Shown: positions 7,716 to 17,632, counted from the first letter of the stretch. The stretch: 64,000 nt of DNA from Sphingobacterium sp. GVS05A (GCF_019969845.1 NZ_JAHXYR010000008.1:124001-188000); one strand, 5' to 3'. Notes: generated by a model not told the origin, from the letters alone. Made by a program: numbers and translations.

Positions 7716-9305
7716 ATGAAAGCAACTTATATCGAATATAGTGAGACAAATAGTTTCTCCAAAACATTGCTGGCCTACCTGGCTCATGACGAGGCGCTGA
7801 AACCGTTTGTTGGACACTGGCCTACATTTGACGGTTTTGAGAAGCAATTGCACGAAAAAAGGCATTTTGGCCACCGCACAATTCTTGTGGAGCGCCTAAA
7901 AGCTCAATATGCGACTTTGTTGCAGGATTCTCCCACCGTAGCCGAAAATATAGATTTGTTGTTGCAGGAGAATACCTATACGATTACCACAGGTCATCAA
8001 CTGAATATCTTTACAGGGCCATTATACTTTATATTTAAGATTCTGACAGCGATACGTCTGTCAGAAGACCTACGGGCCAAATATCCGGAGAAAAACTTTA
8101 TCCCGGTATATTGGATGGCGACTGAGGACCATGATTTTGAAGAAATTAATCATACCAAGGTCTACGGAAAGAAAATCGCATGGGAGACACCTACCGTATC
8201 CGCTACAGGACGTATGGATACCGCCTCCATTGTCGATGCAGTAAAGCAATACACCAATATCCTTGGTCTTTCAGACAATTCTGCTAAGCTTACAAGTATT
8301 GTAGAGCAAGCTTATCTGAAACACAAAAGGTTGGCAGATGCGACGCGTTATATGGTGAACGAACTTTTTAAATCCTATGGTCTTTTGATTATTGATGCAG
8401 ATGATAAAGAACTGAAGGAATTATTTAAGCCGATTATCAAAACGGATATTTTATCCGAAAATAGTTTTAAGGCCATCACAGACAGATCGAAAGAACTGGA
8501 AGCGAAAGGTTTTTCTACACAGGTACATGCTCGGGAGATCAATTTCTTCTATCTGACCGATGATTTTAGAGAACGCTTGGTTCTGGCTGCAGACGGCCGA
8601 TATGAGGTTCTGCATCAAAATATATATTTTACCAAGGAAGAGCTGGAAAGAGAAATAGATGCCCATCCTGAACGTTTTAGTCCAAATGTGGTAATGCGCC
8701 CAATGTATCAGGAAATTATCCTTCCTAATTTAGCTTATATTGGTGGTGGTGCTGAGATGGTCTATTGGATGCAACTAAAATCTAATTTTGATCAGTATCA
8801 AATAGATTTCCCTATCTTAATTCCGCGAAATTCAGCCATGATTACCGAAGATAATGTGGCCGCCAAGCTTTTCCGGGTCGATCTAACCTTCAAAAGCATT
8901 TTTCGCTCTGCAGAGGTTTTGAAGAAAGAGTATGTTCGTCGTCATACCAAGGAAAGATTGAATCTTAATGATGAATGGATGGAACTGAATGCGATCTTCG
9001 GAAAGATAAGGTTACGTACACACAAAATTGATCCTAGTCTAGGACCCAGCACCGAAGCGATAAAAGCTCGCCTGAAAAAGGCGATGAACAACCTAGAAAA
9101 AAAGTTGATGAAAGCCGAAAAACGAAACCATCAGCATGCATTGGCAGATATCGACAATGTAAAAGAAAAGCTCTTTCCCGGGGGAGGGCTACAAGAGCGA
9201 TCTGAAAACTTTGCCTTGTTGTATGTAAAATATGGGGATAACCTTTTTAGAGATCTTTATAAATATTTTAATCCCTTGGATTTCAAATTTACAATCTTAT
9301 ATTAA
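7716..9305 (+). CDS. bshC: Bacillithiol biosynthesis cysteine-adding enzyme BshC
   Basis: Putative cysteine ligase of 529 residues that completes bacillithiol by joining cysteine to glucosaminyl-malate. The family signature is clear: TITTGHQLNIFTGPLYFIFK (about residues 89-108), then PVYWMATEDHDFEEINH and later RPMYQEIILPNLAYIGGGAE with WMQLKSNFDQ. The C-terminal part has the expected coiled-coil of charged helices (about 440-490), and the protein is of normal full length. bshA and bshB are not in the window, although a PIG-L domain of the BshB superfamily occurs in the NagB fusion further on. The gene is monocistronic with its own terminator. Confidence 0.95.
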   Translation: MKATYIEYSETNSFSKTLLAYLAHDEALKPFVGHWPTFDGFEKQLHEKRHFGHRTILVERLKAQYATLLQDSPTVAENIDLLLQENTYTITTGHQLNIFTGPLYFIFKILTAIRLSEDLRAKYPEKNFIPVYWMATEDHDFEEINHTKVYGKKIAWETPTVSATGRMDTASIVDAVKQYTNILGLSDNSAKLTSIVEQAYLKHKRLADATRYMVNELFKSYGLLIIDADDKELKELFKPIIKTDILSENSFKAITDRSKELEAKGFSTQVHAREINFFYLTDDFRERLVLAADGRYEVLHQNIYFTKEELEREIDAHPERFSPNVVMRPMYQEIILPNLAYIGGGAEMVYWMQLKSNFDQYQIDFPILIPRNSAMITEDNVAAKLFRVDLTFKSIFRSAEVLKKEYVRRHTKERLNLNDEWMELNAIFGKIRLRTHKIDPSLGPSTEAIKARLKKAMNNLEKKLMKAEKRNHQHALADIDNVKEKLFPGGGLQERSENFALLYVKYGDNLFRDLYKYFNPLDFKFTILY

Positions 9306-9332
9306 AAGTCAGTAAAATACTGACTTTTTTTA
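9304..9332 (+). terminator. Rho-independent terminator after bshC
   Basis: Perfect 9-bp stem AAAGTCAGT / ACTGACTTT with a 5-nt loop and a T-run, starting at the bshC stop codon. Confidence 0.85.
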
Positions 9333-9548
9333 TGAATATTAGGCAAGCCGGATGATGAAACTTAGCTTTAATTTGCGTGATTTTCGTTTTATTCGGAATA
9401 GGCCTATCGTTCCCTATCTTTTATTTTTGCTTCGTTATTTTTTTATATAGTGTTTTATGATGCTTTGTTTATGATTTCATAATATTTCGTTTAGCTTCTG
9501 TTAATACTATCAGAGTAGTTTTGTTGCCGTATTACAATCAATAACTAA

Positions 9549-12500
9549 ATGAAAGAAATATTACTTACGACTTGTGCCATTGCGATAGGAACAGGTTTGT
9601 ATGCCCAAACGACCCAAGCTGGATTTTCCGGAAAGATTACGGACGAAAATAACAAAGGGGTTCATGGAGCGTCAGTAGAGGTTCGTAACGAATCTACAGG
9701 TTTTACCACCAAAACATCGACCAACGCCAATGGCGATTTCAATTTTAAGGAACTTCCACTAGGGGGACCATATATTATCAAAGTTACCTTTATTGGTTAT
9801 GGCGAACAAATTCGCTCTGGCTTCACATTAAATCAAGGTGATGTTATTCGACTGAATATTCCTATTCAAAATGCATCCAACGTATTGGAAACGGTTGAAC
9901 TCACGGGAATAAGTACGTTGAAAAATAAAATTGAGAACCTTGGTGCTGCAACTGCAGTGACAGCCCGAGATATCGCAAAGCTACCCGTCAATGGTCGTAA
10001 TTTTACGTCTTTAATGGATTTATCTCCATTGAGCAAAGGCGATAATATTGGTGGTCAGCTTGGATCTTCTACCAATTTTACGATTGATGGTATGAATGCG
10101 AAAAACCCAACTTCGGCAGGGTCAACAACAAGTCGGAGTGGCGCCCCATTTTCAATCTCCATAGAAGCTGTCCGTGAATTTAAGGTCGTGACAAATCAGT
10201 ATGATGTAACCTATGGCAGGGCGGGAGGGGGAACCGTCAGTGCTGTGACAAAACAAGGGACAAATAAAACCCAAGGTAGCGCGTGGTTATATTCTCGTGC
10301 CGACTGGTTGTCCAGCCCATATGATATCCGAGGAAATAAGCGAAGCAATGATTTTTCAACTTATCAATATGGCTTTACTTTAGGTGGTCCGATTATAAAA
10401 GATAAACTGCACTATTTTGTTGCTTGGGATCATCAGCAGGACTCCCGTCCTTTGATTATTGCGGATATCAACTCTGAAGCCGATGAAAAAAGATTCAATG
10501 TGACAAATGCGACGTTGGATGAGTTTGTCAATATTGGACGGAAAAAGTATGGATTGGGTAATGAACGTCAATATGGTGCTTTTGATAAAAAGAGAGGTTC
10601 TGACGCGATTTTCGGCCGTATTGACTGGCAGATCAATGATAAAAACTTGTTGACAATCCGCAATAATTTTACGAGCGATAACAATAAATTGGGGCTGCAG
10701 GACAATAAGCCAATTACGTTATATGAATCCTATGGAAATGACAAAAATATTGACAATAGTTTATTGGCAACATTACGTACAACTATTTCCCCTAAGGTAA
10801 CCAATGAATTGAAAGTACAACATCTCTATACCTATCAGAAGAGTAGTCCAGGAGACCTTTTACCTAGTCAAAATATTCCCCGTGCAATTGTAGAAGATGC
10901 AGTTTCCAAGGTTGCTGGAGAAGATAAGAAGACGACATTGCAATTGGGTGGTCATCGTTTTGCGCAGGAATCCTTTAAAAATAACGTATTTCAGCTTGTT
11001 GATAATATCTATTACAGTACCGATAATATTAATTACACCTTTGGCGTGGACTTGATGTATACGCACGCAAACTCTATTTATGGAAGTGAGGTCAATGGCC
11101 GCTTTCACTTTAGACCGAGTGATGGAAAGACAGCCATGCAAAACTTTGACGAGATGAAGCCATACGCTTACTATCGTGAAGTTCCATTGGTCAATGACCC
11201 TGCAGTAGCCGGTAAGATATTCAATGCTGGTGTGTACGGGCAATTACAAACTAAATTAGCACAAGGATTGGATTTGGTAGCTGGATTGCGACTGGATTAT
11301 GGTCATTATCCAACCTCTCCATTAAACGAAGAATTGTTAAAAGAGGTCGGAGTACGTACAGATCATAAACTGAAGTCTTTCGTTATCCAGCCTCGTTTTC
11401 AAATGACATGGGATGTAAACGAAGAACGTAAAGATTTCTTCCGAGTGGGGGGAGGTATATTTGCTTCGGATATCAATAACTATATGACGATCAATAACCT
11501 TACTTTCGATGGTAAGCACTTTGCTACTGTTGATGTTCGTGGGGCTGATGTACCGACACCGAATTTTATTGACTACCGAAAAGATCCTTCTTTAGCGCCT
11601 ACTTTGGCCCAGTTCCAAGTACCGACCATCAATACTTATGGTCCAGATGCCAAGATTCCAGTTGTATATAAAGCCAATGTATCTTATACACACTTTTTTA
11701 CAGAAAAATTAAAAGCGAGCGTTTCGGGATATATGAATTTAGGACGCAATAACTATATGTACGTAGATCGAAATATGGTACAGGATCCTTTCTTTAGATT
11801 GGCTAATGAGGATAATAGAGGTGTATTTGTCCCAGCAACATCTATCGTAGACGGTGCTCCGGATTGGAAAAAAGGACGTATTTCTGATAAGTTTGGCCGC
11901 GTTCTGGAATTGAATTCTGAAGGAAAAGTTAATCAATTTGCTGTCGTATTGGATGCCAGTTATCAATATTATAAAGATGGATCTATCTCGGTTAGCTATA
12001 CCTGGAATGATGCGAAAGACAATACCTCCTTCAACGGAAATGTAGCTAATACAGCAACTTTATCTTTGGCTGTGAAAGATGATCCGCGCGATTTGAGTAA
12101 GATGAGCTATTCGAACAATCAATTCCGCAATAAGATTGTGATCTATGGTACGTTGCCAACATTTTACGGTGTTAGTGTGGGGGTACGCTATTCTGGTATT
12201 GGCGGTACACGTTATAGTTTATTGGCGGGAGGAAATATTAATGGAGACTTTGTTGCTGGAGACAATGATCTGGCCTTTATCTTTGACCCCAATAATCCCA
12301 ATACGTCAAAACAACTGGTTACTGGCTTAAACAATCTGTTGAATAATCCCGAGGCGAGTCAAAGTCTTAAAGATTATATCAAAAAATACCAGGGTAAAAT
12401 GGCCGAACGTAATGGAGGAGTAAATGGTTTCTATGGTTTGATTGACTTACGGATTGCTAAGAAATTCAATTTGTATAAGAACCATGCATTGGAAATATCG

Positions 12501-12728
12501 GGAGATCTTTTCAACGTGGGCAATCTCTTCAAGAAAACTTGGGGTATCAATGAATCTTTAGGTAACCAGAATTTATATGCTTTAGGTGGAAAAGATGCTG
12601 CTGGAGAGAAGCTGATCCCTTTTGATGTTACGAAACAGCAGTTTAATTATAATGTGAACAATTCAGGGATAGTTACTCCTTCAGGTAATCCCTATCAATT
12701 TCAGCTAGGATTACGCTATTCTTTTTAG
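9549..12728 (+). CDS. Oar-like TonB-dependent outer-membrane receptor
   Basis: Outer-membrane transporter of 1059 residues. A signal peptide (cleavage near residue 19, LYAQ) is followed by a carboxypeptidase-regulatory-like beta-sandwich (about 24-115, GFSGKITDENNKGVHGASV), a plug domain (about 115-250, with FTIDGMNAKNP, SIEAVREFKVVTNQYDVTYGR and GGGTVSAVTKQGTN) and a long beta-barrel ending in the C-terminal Phe (LGLRYSF) typical of barrel insertion. The plug resembles Oar-type receptors, which lack the SusC 'GSRGANGVI' motif. Substrate unknown: Oar relatives have been tied to protein or peptide uptake and surface adhesion, which is family knowledge only. No SusD partner lies next to it. Confidence 0.9.
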   Translation: MKEILLTTCAIAIGTGLYAQTTQAGFSGKITDENNKGVHGASVEVRNESTGFTTKTSTNANGDFNFKELPLGGPYIIKVTFIGYGEQIRSGFTLNQGDVIRLNIPIQNASNVLETVELTGISTLKNKIENLGAATAVTARDIAKLPVNGRNFTSLMDLSPLSKGDNIGGQLGSSTNFTIDGMNAKNPTSAGSTTSRSGAPFSISIEAVREFKVVTNQYDVTYGRAGGGTVSAVTKQGTNKTQGSAWLYSRADWLSSPYDIRGNKRSNDFSTYQYGFTLGGPIIKDKLHYFVAWDHQQDSRPLIIADINSEADEKRFNVTNATLDEFVNIGRKKYGLGNERQYGAFDKKRGSDAIFGRIDWQINDKNLLTIRNNFTSDNNKLGLQDNKPITLYESYGNDKNIDNSLLATLRTTISPKVTNELKVQHLYTYQKSSPGDLLPSQNIPRAIVEDAVSKVAGEDKKTTLQLGGHRFAQESFKNNVFQLVDNIYYSTDNINYTFGVDLMYTHANSIYGSEVNGRFHFRPSDGKTAMQNFDEMKPYAYYREVPLVNDPAVAGKIFNAGVYGQLQTKLAQGLDLVAGLRLDYGHYPTSPLNEELLKEVGVRTDHKLKSFVIQPRFQMTWDVNEERKDFFRVGGGIFASDINNYMTINNLTFDGKHFATVDVRGADVPTPNFIDYRKDPSLAPTLAQFQVPTINTYGPDAKIPVVYKANVSYTHFFTEKLKASVSGYMNLGRNNYMYVDRNMVQDPFFRLANEDNRGVFVPATSIVDGAPDWKKGRISDKFGRVLELNSEGKVNQFAVVLDASYQYYKDGSISVSYTWNDAKDNTSFNGNVANTATLSLAVKDDPRDLSKMSYSNNQFRNKIVIYGTLPTFYGVSVGVRYSGIGGTRYSLLAGGNINGDFVAGDNDLAFIFDPNNPNTSKQLVTGLNNLLNNPEASQSLKDYIKKYQGKMAERNGGVNGFYGLIDLRIAKKFNLYKNHALEISGDLFNVGNLFKKTWGINESLGNQNLYALGGKDAAGEKLIPFDVTKQQFNYNVNNSGIVTPSGNPYQFQLGLRYSF

Positions 12729-12820
12729 CTAATAAACAAAAATGGTTATATTAAAAACCGATTTTAGCACCTAAGTCAAAATAAGCCTTTGATTAGCAAG
12801 GTGAATATTGTAAAGTGGAC

Positions 12821-12858
12821 GAAGGACCAAATTCATTATGGATTTGGTCTTTCTTTAT
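12821..12858 (+). terminator. First terminator after the Oar-like receptor gene
   Basis: Stem AAGGACCAAAT / ATTTGGTCTTT (one G-T pair), 9-nt loop, followed by a T-rich stretch. A second hairpin follows 30 bp later. Confidence 0.6.
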
Positions 12859-12888
12859 TTTATCTTGGAAATTTGATTATCTATGGAA

Positions 12889-12919
12889 GTGATGAATGCC
12901 TAAGCATTCATCACTTTTT
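12889..12919 (+). terminator. Second terminator, overlapping the end of ctlX
   Basis: A perfect 11-bp stem GTGATGAATGC / GCATTCATCAC with loop CTAA and five T. The right arm encodes the last residues of the convergent CtlX protein and the loop carries its stop codon. The T-run lies on the + strand only, so the hairpin serves the receptor transcript. Confidence 0.75.
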
Positions 12920-13853
12920 CCTTTGGAAGGAATACCTCAGCCATCATATGACGGACACTACCACCGCCACAGGTTTCAATGACATGTAAATCCTGATGGA
13001 TAATTTTGCCGTGTTTTTCCAATTGTGCCGTTTGGTACAGTGTTAATGATGACAATGCTTTATCACTTAGGACAATAAAACGATTTCCATATTTATTTCT
13101 CACCTGAAGGCAGTTTGCTGCAAAATTTTCCAGTTGGTTTTCATTGATCTCGATGATTTCCTTACCAGTGTCTTTTAATTTCTTTAGTAGTGCCTCACGC
13201 TCAGATGGATTATCAATTGCAGTCGGGCATAAAATTGCAAAATCTTCTCCCACAGCCAATACCACATTGGTATGGTAGATAGGTCTGCGTTCGCCATTGA
13301 CTGTCTGAAATGCATGAAAGACAATAGGAGTGTAGTTTTCAGTTTTACAATATTCATCTAACATTGTCCGGTCCGCTCGTTCAGACAGGGCACAATAAGC
13401 AATGCGATGTGTACGATCTAGTACAAGAGCACCTGTTCCTTCTAAATATTGTCGATTATTTTCGGACTCGCTGAGGTCTTTAATCAACTTTACATAATAA
13501 CCGTTTTGCTTCAACGGCCCCTCAAAGTCCAATAAATGCTCTTTTCGGCGGTTGGGGGCAAACATCGGATAAAAAATAATTTTGCCATCCTGATGGAAAG
13601 AGACAATATTGTTCGGAAATATACTGTCTGGGCTTTCAGATTTTTCATCGTCCTGAATGACGGTCACTAAAATACCATGTGATTTCAATTCATTGACAAG
13701 AGCATCAAATTCACCTTGTGCTTCTCTATTTACTTCTTCGCCGCTTAGATTTTCAATGTCCTTTTGGAAAAAATTATTGACTGCGGTCTGTTCGTTTTTG
13801 CGGAAGACAGAGGGTCTTACTAGAAGTACGCTGTCTGTTACCTGTTTTCTCAT
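12900..13853 (-). CDS. ctlX: CtlX-type citrulline hydrolase / amidinotransferase-fold protein
   Basis: Guanidino-group-modifying enzyme fold, 317 residues. N-terminal VLLVRPSVF, SPDSIFPNNIVSFH (about 88-101, the substrate-binding Asp and the conserved FPNN), GTGALVLDR, YHTNVVLAVG with the catalytic His, and ETCGGGSVRHMMAEVF at the end with catalytic Cys295. This combination matches the family annotated as citrulline utilisation hydrolase CtlX, which releases ureido ammonia from citrulline to give ornithine. Relatives in the superfamily include dimethylargininase and arginine deiminase, so the exact substrate is uncertain. It stands alone, divergent from gcvP across a 555-bp gap. Confidence 0.88.
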   Translation of the reverse strand: MRKQVTDSVLLVRPSVFRKNEQTAVNNFFQKDIENLSGEEVNREAQGEFDALVNELKSHGILVTVIQDDEKSESPDSIFPNNIVSFHQDGKIIFYPMFAPNRRKEHLLDFEGPLKQNGYYVKLIKDLSESENNRQYLEGTGALVLDRTHRIAYCALSERADRTMLDEYCKTENYTPIVFHAFQTVNGERRPIYHTNVVLAVGEDFAILCPTAIDNPSEREALLKKLKDTGKEIIEINENQLENFAANCLQVRNKYGNRFIVLSDKALSSLTLYQTAQLEKHGKIIHQDLHVIETCGGGSVRHMMAEVFLPKEKVMNA

Positions 13854-14257
13854 GATTTATAATCGTTACTTCGCTGGTTTATATTTGTTAAAAAGAAATG
13901 ATAATCTTACTTGTATGAGCCCTATTGTAGGAAAGAGAAAATACCTGTTCTCAATATTTTTGAGCGAATCAGCGTATTCCAGAATCTGCGTGACATTCGT
14001 TCTGAATAATTTCGTTGTGTCAGCAATCAATTACAATTGGTACTTATACTAATGTATTGAAAAATCAGCGCCATTGCAAAAAGAATATCTTTAAAAAGAA
14101 AAAATGATGGTTGAAAAATAGTAGCATAATCTTTTGTTTTTTGTCATTGTGTCAATCTTTTTTCGGATTGATTGGTATATTTTTAATATGAAAAGCTGTT
14201 GGTTGTCTTTATTTGAATTTTAATGTAGTGAGGACAATCGATTGCACATTCGCTTGT

Positions 14258-14301
14258 ACTGAAAACTGACTTTTTATACACTTTTTTGCTTCGTTTTCAG
14301 T
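14258..14301. promoter_or_regulatory. Inverted repeat at the gcvP promoter
   Basis: ACTGAAAAC and GTTTTCAGT form a perfect 9-bp inverted repeat separated by 26 bp. The right arm lies just upstream of the -7 box, where a regulator could block or recruit polymerase. The binding protein is unknown. Confidence 0.4.
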
Positions 14302-14313
14302 CATTTATTTTGC

Positions 14314-14321
14314 TATCTTTG
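14314..14321 (+). promoter_or_regulatory. -7 box of the gcvP promoter
   Basis: TATCTTTG matches TAnnTTTG exactly. Transcription would begin near 14325, giving a leader of about 83 nt before the ATG. No clear TTTG box is found at the 19-bp spacing. Confidence 0.55.
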
Positions 14322-14408
14322 CTCATCCAAAAAACGACTGTTTATAAGAGAGTTAATTACCTAATTATTATGTCGCTAACTGTCTATAAGCGTTAACTTT
14401 TTGCACAC

Positions 14409-17282
14409 ATGAGCAATATACACTTCCAAGAAAAATTCGAAAGTCGCCACAATGGCCCAAGTCCAGTTGAAGCGAATGAAATGTTGGCCAAATTGGGCGT
14501 ATCGTCAATTGACCAGCTAATTGACCAAACGGTCCCTTCTCAAATCCGCGCTCCAAAACCTTTAAATCTTCCAAAAGCATTGTCTGAGGTTGCTTATTTA
14601 AAGCGGATAGCGGAAATCGCAGAGAAAAATAAAGTTTTTAAATCTTTTATTGGTCAGGGTTACTATGATGTGATCCTTCCAGGTGTTATTCAACGTAATG
14701 TGTTTGAAAACCCAGGATGGTATACACAATATACACCTTACCAAGCAGAAATTGCACAAGGTCGTTTACAGGCGCTGTTAAACTTCCAGACCGTTATTTC
14801 TGATTTTACTGGATTGGAAATTGCAAACGCTTCATTGTTGGATGAAGCTACAGCTGCTGCTGAAGCGATGTTTATGCTTTATTCAGCACGTAAAAACAAA
14901 GATGCAAATGTATTCTTGGTTTCTGAAAATGCTTATCCACAGACGATCGACGTGTTAAAGACGCGTGCGCTTTCTTTCGGTATCGAGCTGAAAATTACAG
15001 CTATTCAAGAATCAGAGTTGACAGATGATGTTTTTGCTGCATTTGTACAATACCCCGCGGCGGACGGATCAATCATTGATTACAAATCATTTGCTGACGC
15101 TGCACACGGTAAAAATATTACAGTATGTGCGGCTGCAGATCTAATGAGTTTAGCCTTGTTGACTCCTCCAGGAGAATGGGGGGCAGATGTTGTTGTTGGT
15201 AACTCACAACGTTTTGGTGTACCAATGGGATTTGGTGGTCCTCATGCCGCATTCTTCGCTACACGTGATAGCTTCAAACGCAATATTCCCGGACGTATTA
15301 TAGGTGTAACTTCTGATTCGAATGGAAAGTACGCTTTACGTATGGCTTTACAAACTCGTGAGCAACATATCCGTCGTGATAAAGCATCTTCTAATATCTG
15401 TACAGCGCAAGCTTTATTGGCTATCATGGCCTCTTTCTACGCTGTTTACCATGGTCCAGAAGGAATCAAAAATATTGCATCCCGTATCAATGCTTTAGCA
15501 AATTTATTGGATCAAGCTTTACAGTCTTTGGGTTATACTCAATTGAATAACGCTTACTTTGATACTCTACGTGTAGATTTAGGTGGGCACGCTGGCGCTT
15601 TAAAATCTGAAGCGTTGAACAATGAATTGAACTTCTACTACAATGGTTCACAAGTTTCTATCGCTATTGATGAAACAACAACCTATGAGGATATCAAAAC
15701 GATCGTAAAAGTGTTTGCAAAAATTCAAGGCAAAACATTGAACGATGTAGATTTCGATACGCTAGAGGAAAACTTGAGCTCTTCGATTCCTGCGGAATTG
15801 ATTCGTACTTCAGCTTACTTAACTCATCCAAACTTTAATAGCTACCATTCTGAACATGAAATGTTACGCTATATTAAATCGTTGGAAGCGAAAGATTTAT
15901 CATTGTGTCATTCTATGATACCATTGGGTTCATGTACAATGAAGCTGAATGCGACAGCTGAAATGACTCCAGTTACCTGGGCGAGATTTGGTGGATTACA
16001 TCCATTTGCACCAACAGATCAAACTTCTGGTTACATGCAGATGATCGGTGAATTGAACGATTGGTTATCAGAGATCACAGGTTTTGCTAAAATGAGCTTC
16101 CAGCCTAATTCAGGAGCGCAAGGTGAATATGCAGGTCTAATGGTTATCCGTGCTTATCATGAGAGCCGCGGCGATCATGGTCGTAACATCTGTTTGATTC
16201 CAGCTTCTGCACACGGTACAAACCCTGCATCGGCTTCAATGGCTGGTCTGAAAGTGGTGGTAGTGAAATGTGATGAGCTTGGAAATATTGATATCCCAGA
16301 TTTAAGAGCAAAAGCAGAAGAACATGCTGCTCACCTGAACTCTTTAATGGTAACTTACCCATCTACACATGGTGTATTTGAGGAATCTATCATTGAAGTT
16401 TGTGAAATCATTCACGCCAATGGTGGTCAGGTATATATGGATGGAGCAAACATGAATGCACAGGTAGGTTTGACTAGTCCGGGCCATATTGGTGCTGACG
16501 TTTGTCACTTAAACTTGCATAAAACGTTCTGTATTCCACATGGTGGTGGTGGTCCAGGTATGGGGCCGATCGGTGTTGCTAAACACTTGGTGCCTTTCTT
16601 GCCAAACCATCAAGTTGTTTCTACTTCAGGAGAAGAAGGAATTACTGCTGTTTCGGCAGCACCATTTGGCTCAGCATCAATCTTGATTATCTCCCACGCT
16701 TATATTTCGATGATGGGTGGTGAAGGGTTGACTAACGCTACACGCACAGCAATATTGAATGCAAACTATATTAAAGCACGTTTGGAGAATGCCTACCCAG
16801 TACTTTATTCTGGTAGCAATGGTCGTTGTGCGCATGAGATGATCTTAGATTGCCGTGGATTCAAAAATGTAGGTATCGAAGTTGCTGATATCGCAAAACG
16901 TTTGATGGACTACGGTTTCCATGCACCAACAGTTTCTTTCCCTGTTGCGGGAACATTGATGGTCGAACCAACAGAGTCTGAATCTAAAGCTGAATTGGAT
17001 CGTTTCTGTGATGCATTAGTTGCCATTCGTCGGGAGATTGCTGCGGTTGAATCTGGCGAAGTAGAACAAGCAAATAACGTATTGAAGCATGCTCCACATA
17101 CAGCAGCAGTCGTTACTGCAGATGAGTGGGATAGACCTTACAGTCGTCAAACTGCGGCTTATCCGTTGGAGTACGTAAGAGAGCGTAAGTTTTGGCCTTC
17201 TGTAGGTCGTGTAAACGACTCTCAGGGAGACCGTACATTGATCTGCTCATGTCCGTCTATCGAAGAATATGCTGAGGCGTAA
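14409..17282 (+). CDS. gcvP: Glycine dehydrogenase (decarboxylating), P protein
   Basis: PLP-dependent P protein of the glycine cleavage system, 957 residues, the full-length fused homodimeric form (both halves of the two-subunit type in one chain). It decarboxylates glycine and passes the aminomethyl group to lipoylated GcvH. Key segments: FESRHNGPSP at the start, FIGQGYYD, NPGWYTQYTPYQAEIAQGRL, LLDEATAAAEAM, and in the C-terminal half SMIPLGSCTMKLN, FQPNSGAQGEYAG, SAHGTNPASA and LHKTFCIPHGGGGPG, where Lys705 binds PLP. gcvT and gcvH are not adjacent. Codon use is noticeably more regular than in neighbours, consistent with high expression. Confidence 0.98.
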   Translation: MSNIHFQEKFESRHNGPSPVEANEMLAKLGVSSIDQLIDQTVPSQIRAPKPLNLPKALSEVAYLKRIAEIAEKNKVFKSFIGQGYYDVILPGVIQRNVFENPGWYTQYTPYQAEIAQGRLQALLNFQTVISDFTGLEIANASLLDEATAAAEAMFMLYSARKNKDANVFLVSENAYPQTIDVLKTRALSFGIELKITAIQESELTDDVFAAFVQYPAADGSIIDYKSFADAAHGKNITVCAAADLMSLALLTPPGEWGADVVVGNSQRFGVPMGFGGPHAAFFATRDSFKRNIPGRIIGVTSDSNGKYALRMALQTREQHIRRDKASSNICTAQALLAIMASFYAVYHGPEGIKNIASRINALANLLDQALQSLGYTQLNNAYFDTLRVDLGGHAGALKSEALNNELNFYYNGSQVSIAIDETTTYEDIKTIVKVFAKIQGKTLNDVDFDTLEENLSSSIPAELIRTSAYLTHPNFNSYHSEHEMLRYIKSLEAKDLSLCHSMIPLGSCTMKLNATAEMTPVTWARFGGLHPFAPTDQTSGYMQMIGELNDWLSEITGFAKMSFQPNSGAQGEYAGLMVIRAYHESRGDHGRNICLIPASAHGTNPASASMAGLKVVVVKCDELGNIDIPDLRAKAEEHAAHLNSLMVTYPSTHGVFEESIIEVCEIIHANGGQVYMDGANMNAQVGLTSPGHIGADVCHLNLHKTFCIPHGGGGPGMGPIGVAKHLVPFLPNHQVVSTSGEEGITAVSAAPFGSASILIISHAYISMMGGEGLTNATRTAILNANYIKARLENAYPVLYSGSNGRCAHEMILDCRGFKNVGIEVADIAKRLMDYGFHAPTVSFPVAGTLMVEPTESESKAELDRFCDALVAIRREIAAVESGEVEQANNVLKHAPHTAAVVTADEWDRPYSRQTAAYPLEYVRERKFWPSVGRVNDSQGDRTLICSCPSIEEYAEA

Positions 17283-17304
17283 TAGTCTTAAAAATAATAT
17301 CCTT

Positions 17305-17336
17305 AAAGCCTCTCCACATCGGAGGGGCTTTTATTT
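17305..17336 (+). terminator. Rho-independent terminator after gcvP
   Basis: Stem AAAGCCTCTCC / GGAGGGGCTTT (wobble pairs) with a short loop and T-rich tail. Confidence 0.8.
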
Positions 17337-17394
17337 TTACTGAGAATTTGGAAAAGGTCATTATATTGTTGTTATACAAAATGTACTGGCTGTT

Positions 17395-17461
17395 CGTGTG
17401 AGACCACACGAGCTTATTTGCAGGAGTCTGGACAATATTTAAGGCTTTTAAATGAAGCCTT
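17395..17461 (+). other. Pair of short hairpins, possible structured RNA
   Basis: CGTGTG-AGAC-CACACG and, 30 bp later, AAGGCTT-TTAAATG-AAGCCTT are both perfect inverted repeats in a region with no gene. Neither has a T-run, so they are not ordinary terminators. Confidence 0.3.
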
Positions 17462-17632
17462 TATAAACCAAAAGGATAGGCACAGAAAAGAATGGAAGTA
17501 TGAGGATTCCCAAACATTCTTGAATAAGTTCGGAAAAACGAATAGGGCTATTTTACTGCTATATTTTAAATAGTTGCGCCTATTAAATCATTTTTTTATC
17601 TTTCTAACGTTTTATCTAAAAAACTGATAATC

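Larger units (their letters stand above)
13854..14408. other. Intergenic region ctlX-gcvP
   Basis: This 555-bp AT-rich divergent gap contains the gcvP -7 box and a 9-bp inverted repeat next to it. No convincing coding frame or RNA gene is visible; a + strand reading frame entering from ctlX has no protein-like composition. Confidence 0.6.
17283..17632. other. Intergenic region after gcvP with two hairpins
   Basis: This 350-bp gap contains the gcvP terminator, two small perfect hairpins (17395-17410 and 17441-17461) and a TATCTTTC box (17597-17604) that may be the -7 element of the next gene. No coding frame is convincing. Confidence 0.6.

Noticed and set aside
13657..14052. A 131-codon + strand reading frame across the start of ctlX and into the gap
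   Set aside because: It runs antisense through a well-supported gene, its residue composition is not protein-like, and it has no family resemblance.
14326..14408. Possible glycine riboswitch in the gcvP leader
   Set aside because: The leader is only about 83 nt and shows none of the conserved glycine aptamer core; no terminator or sequestering stem is present.
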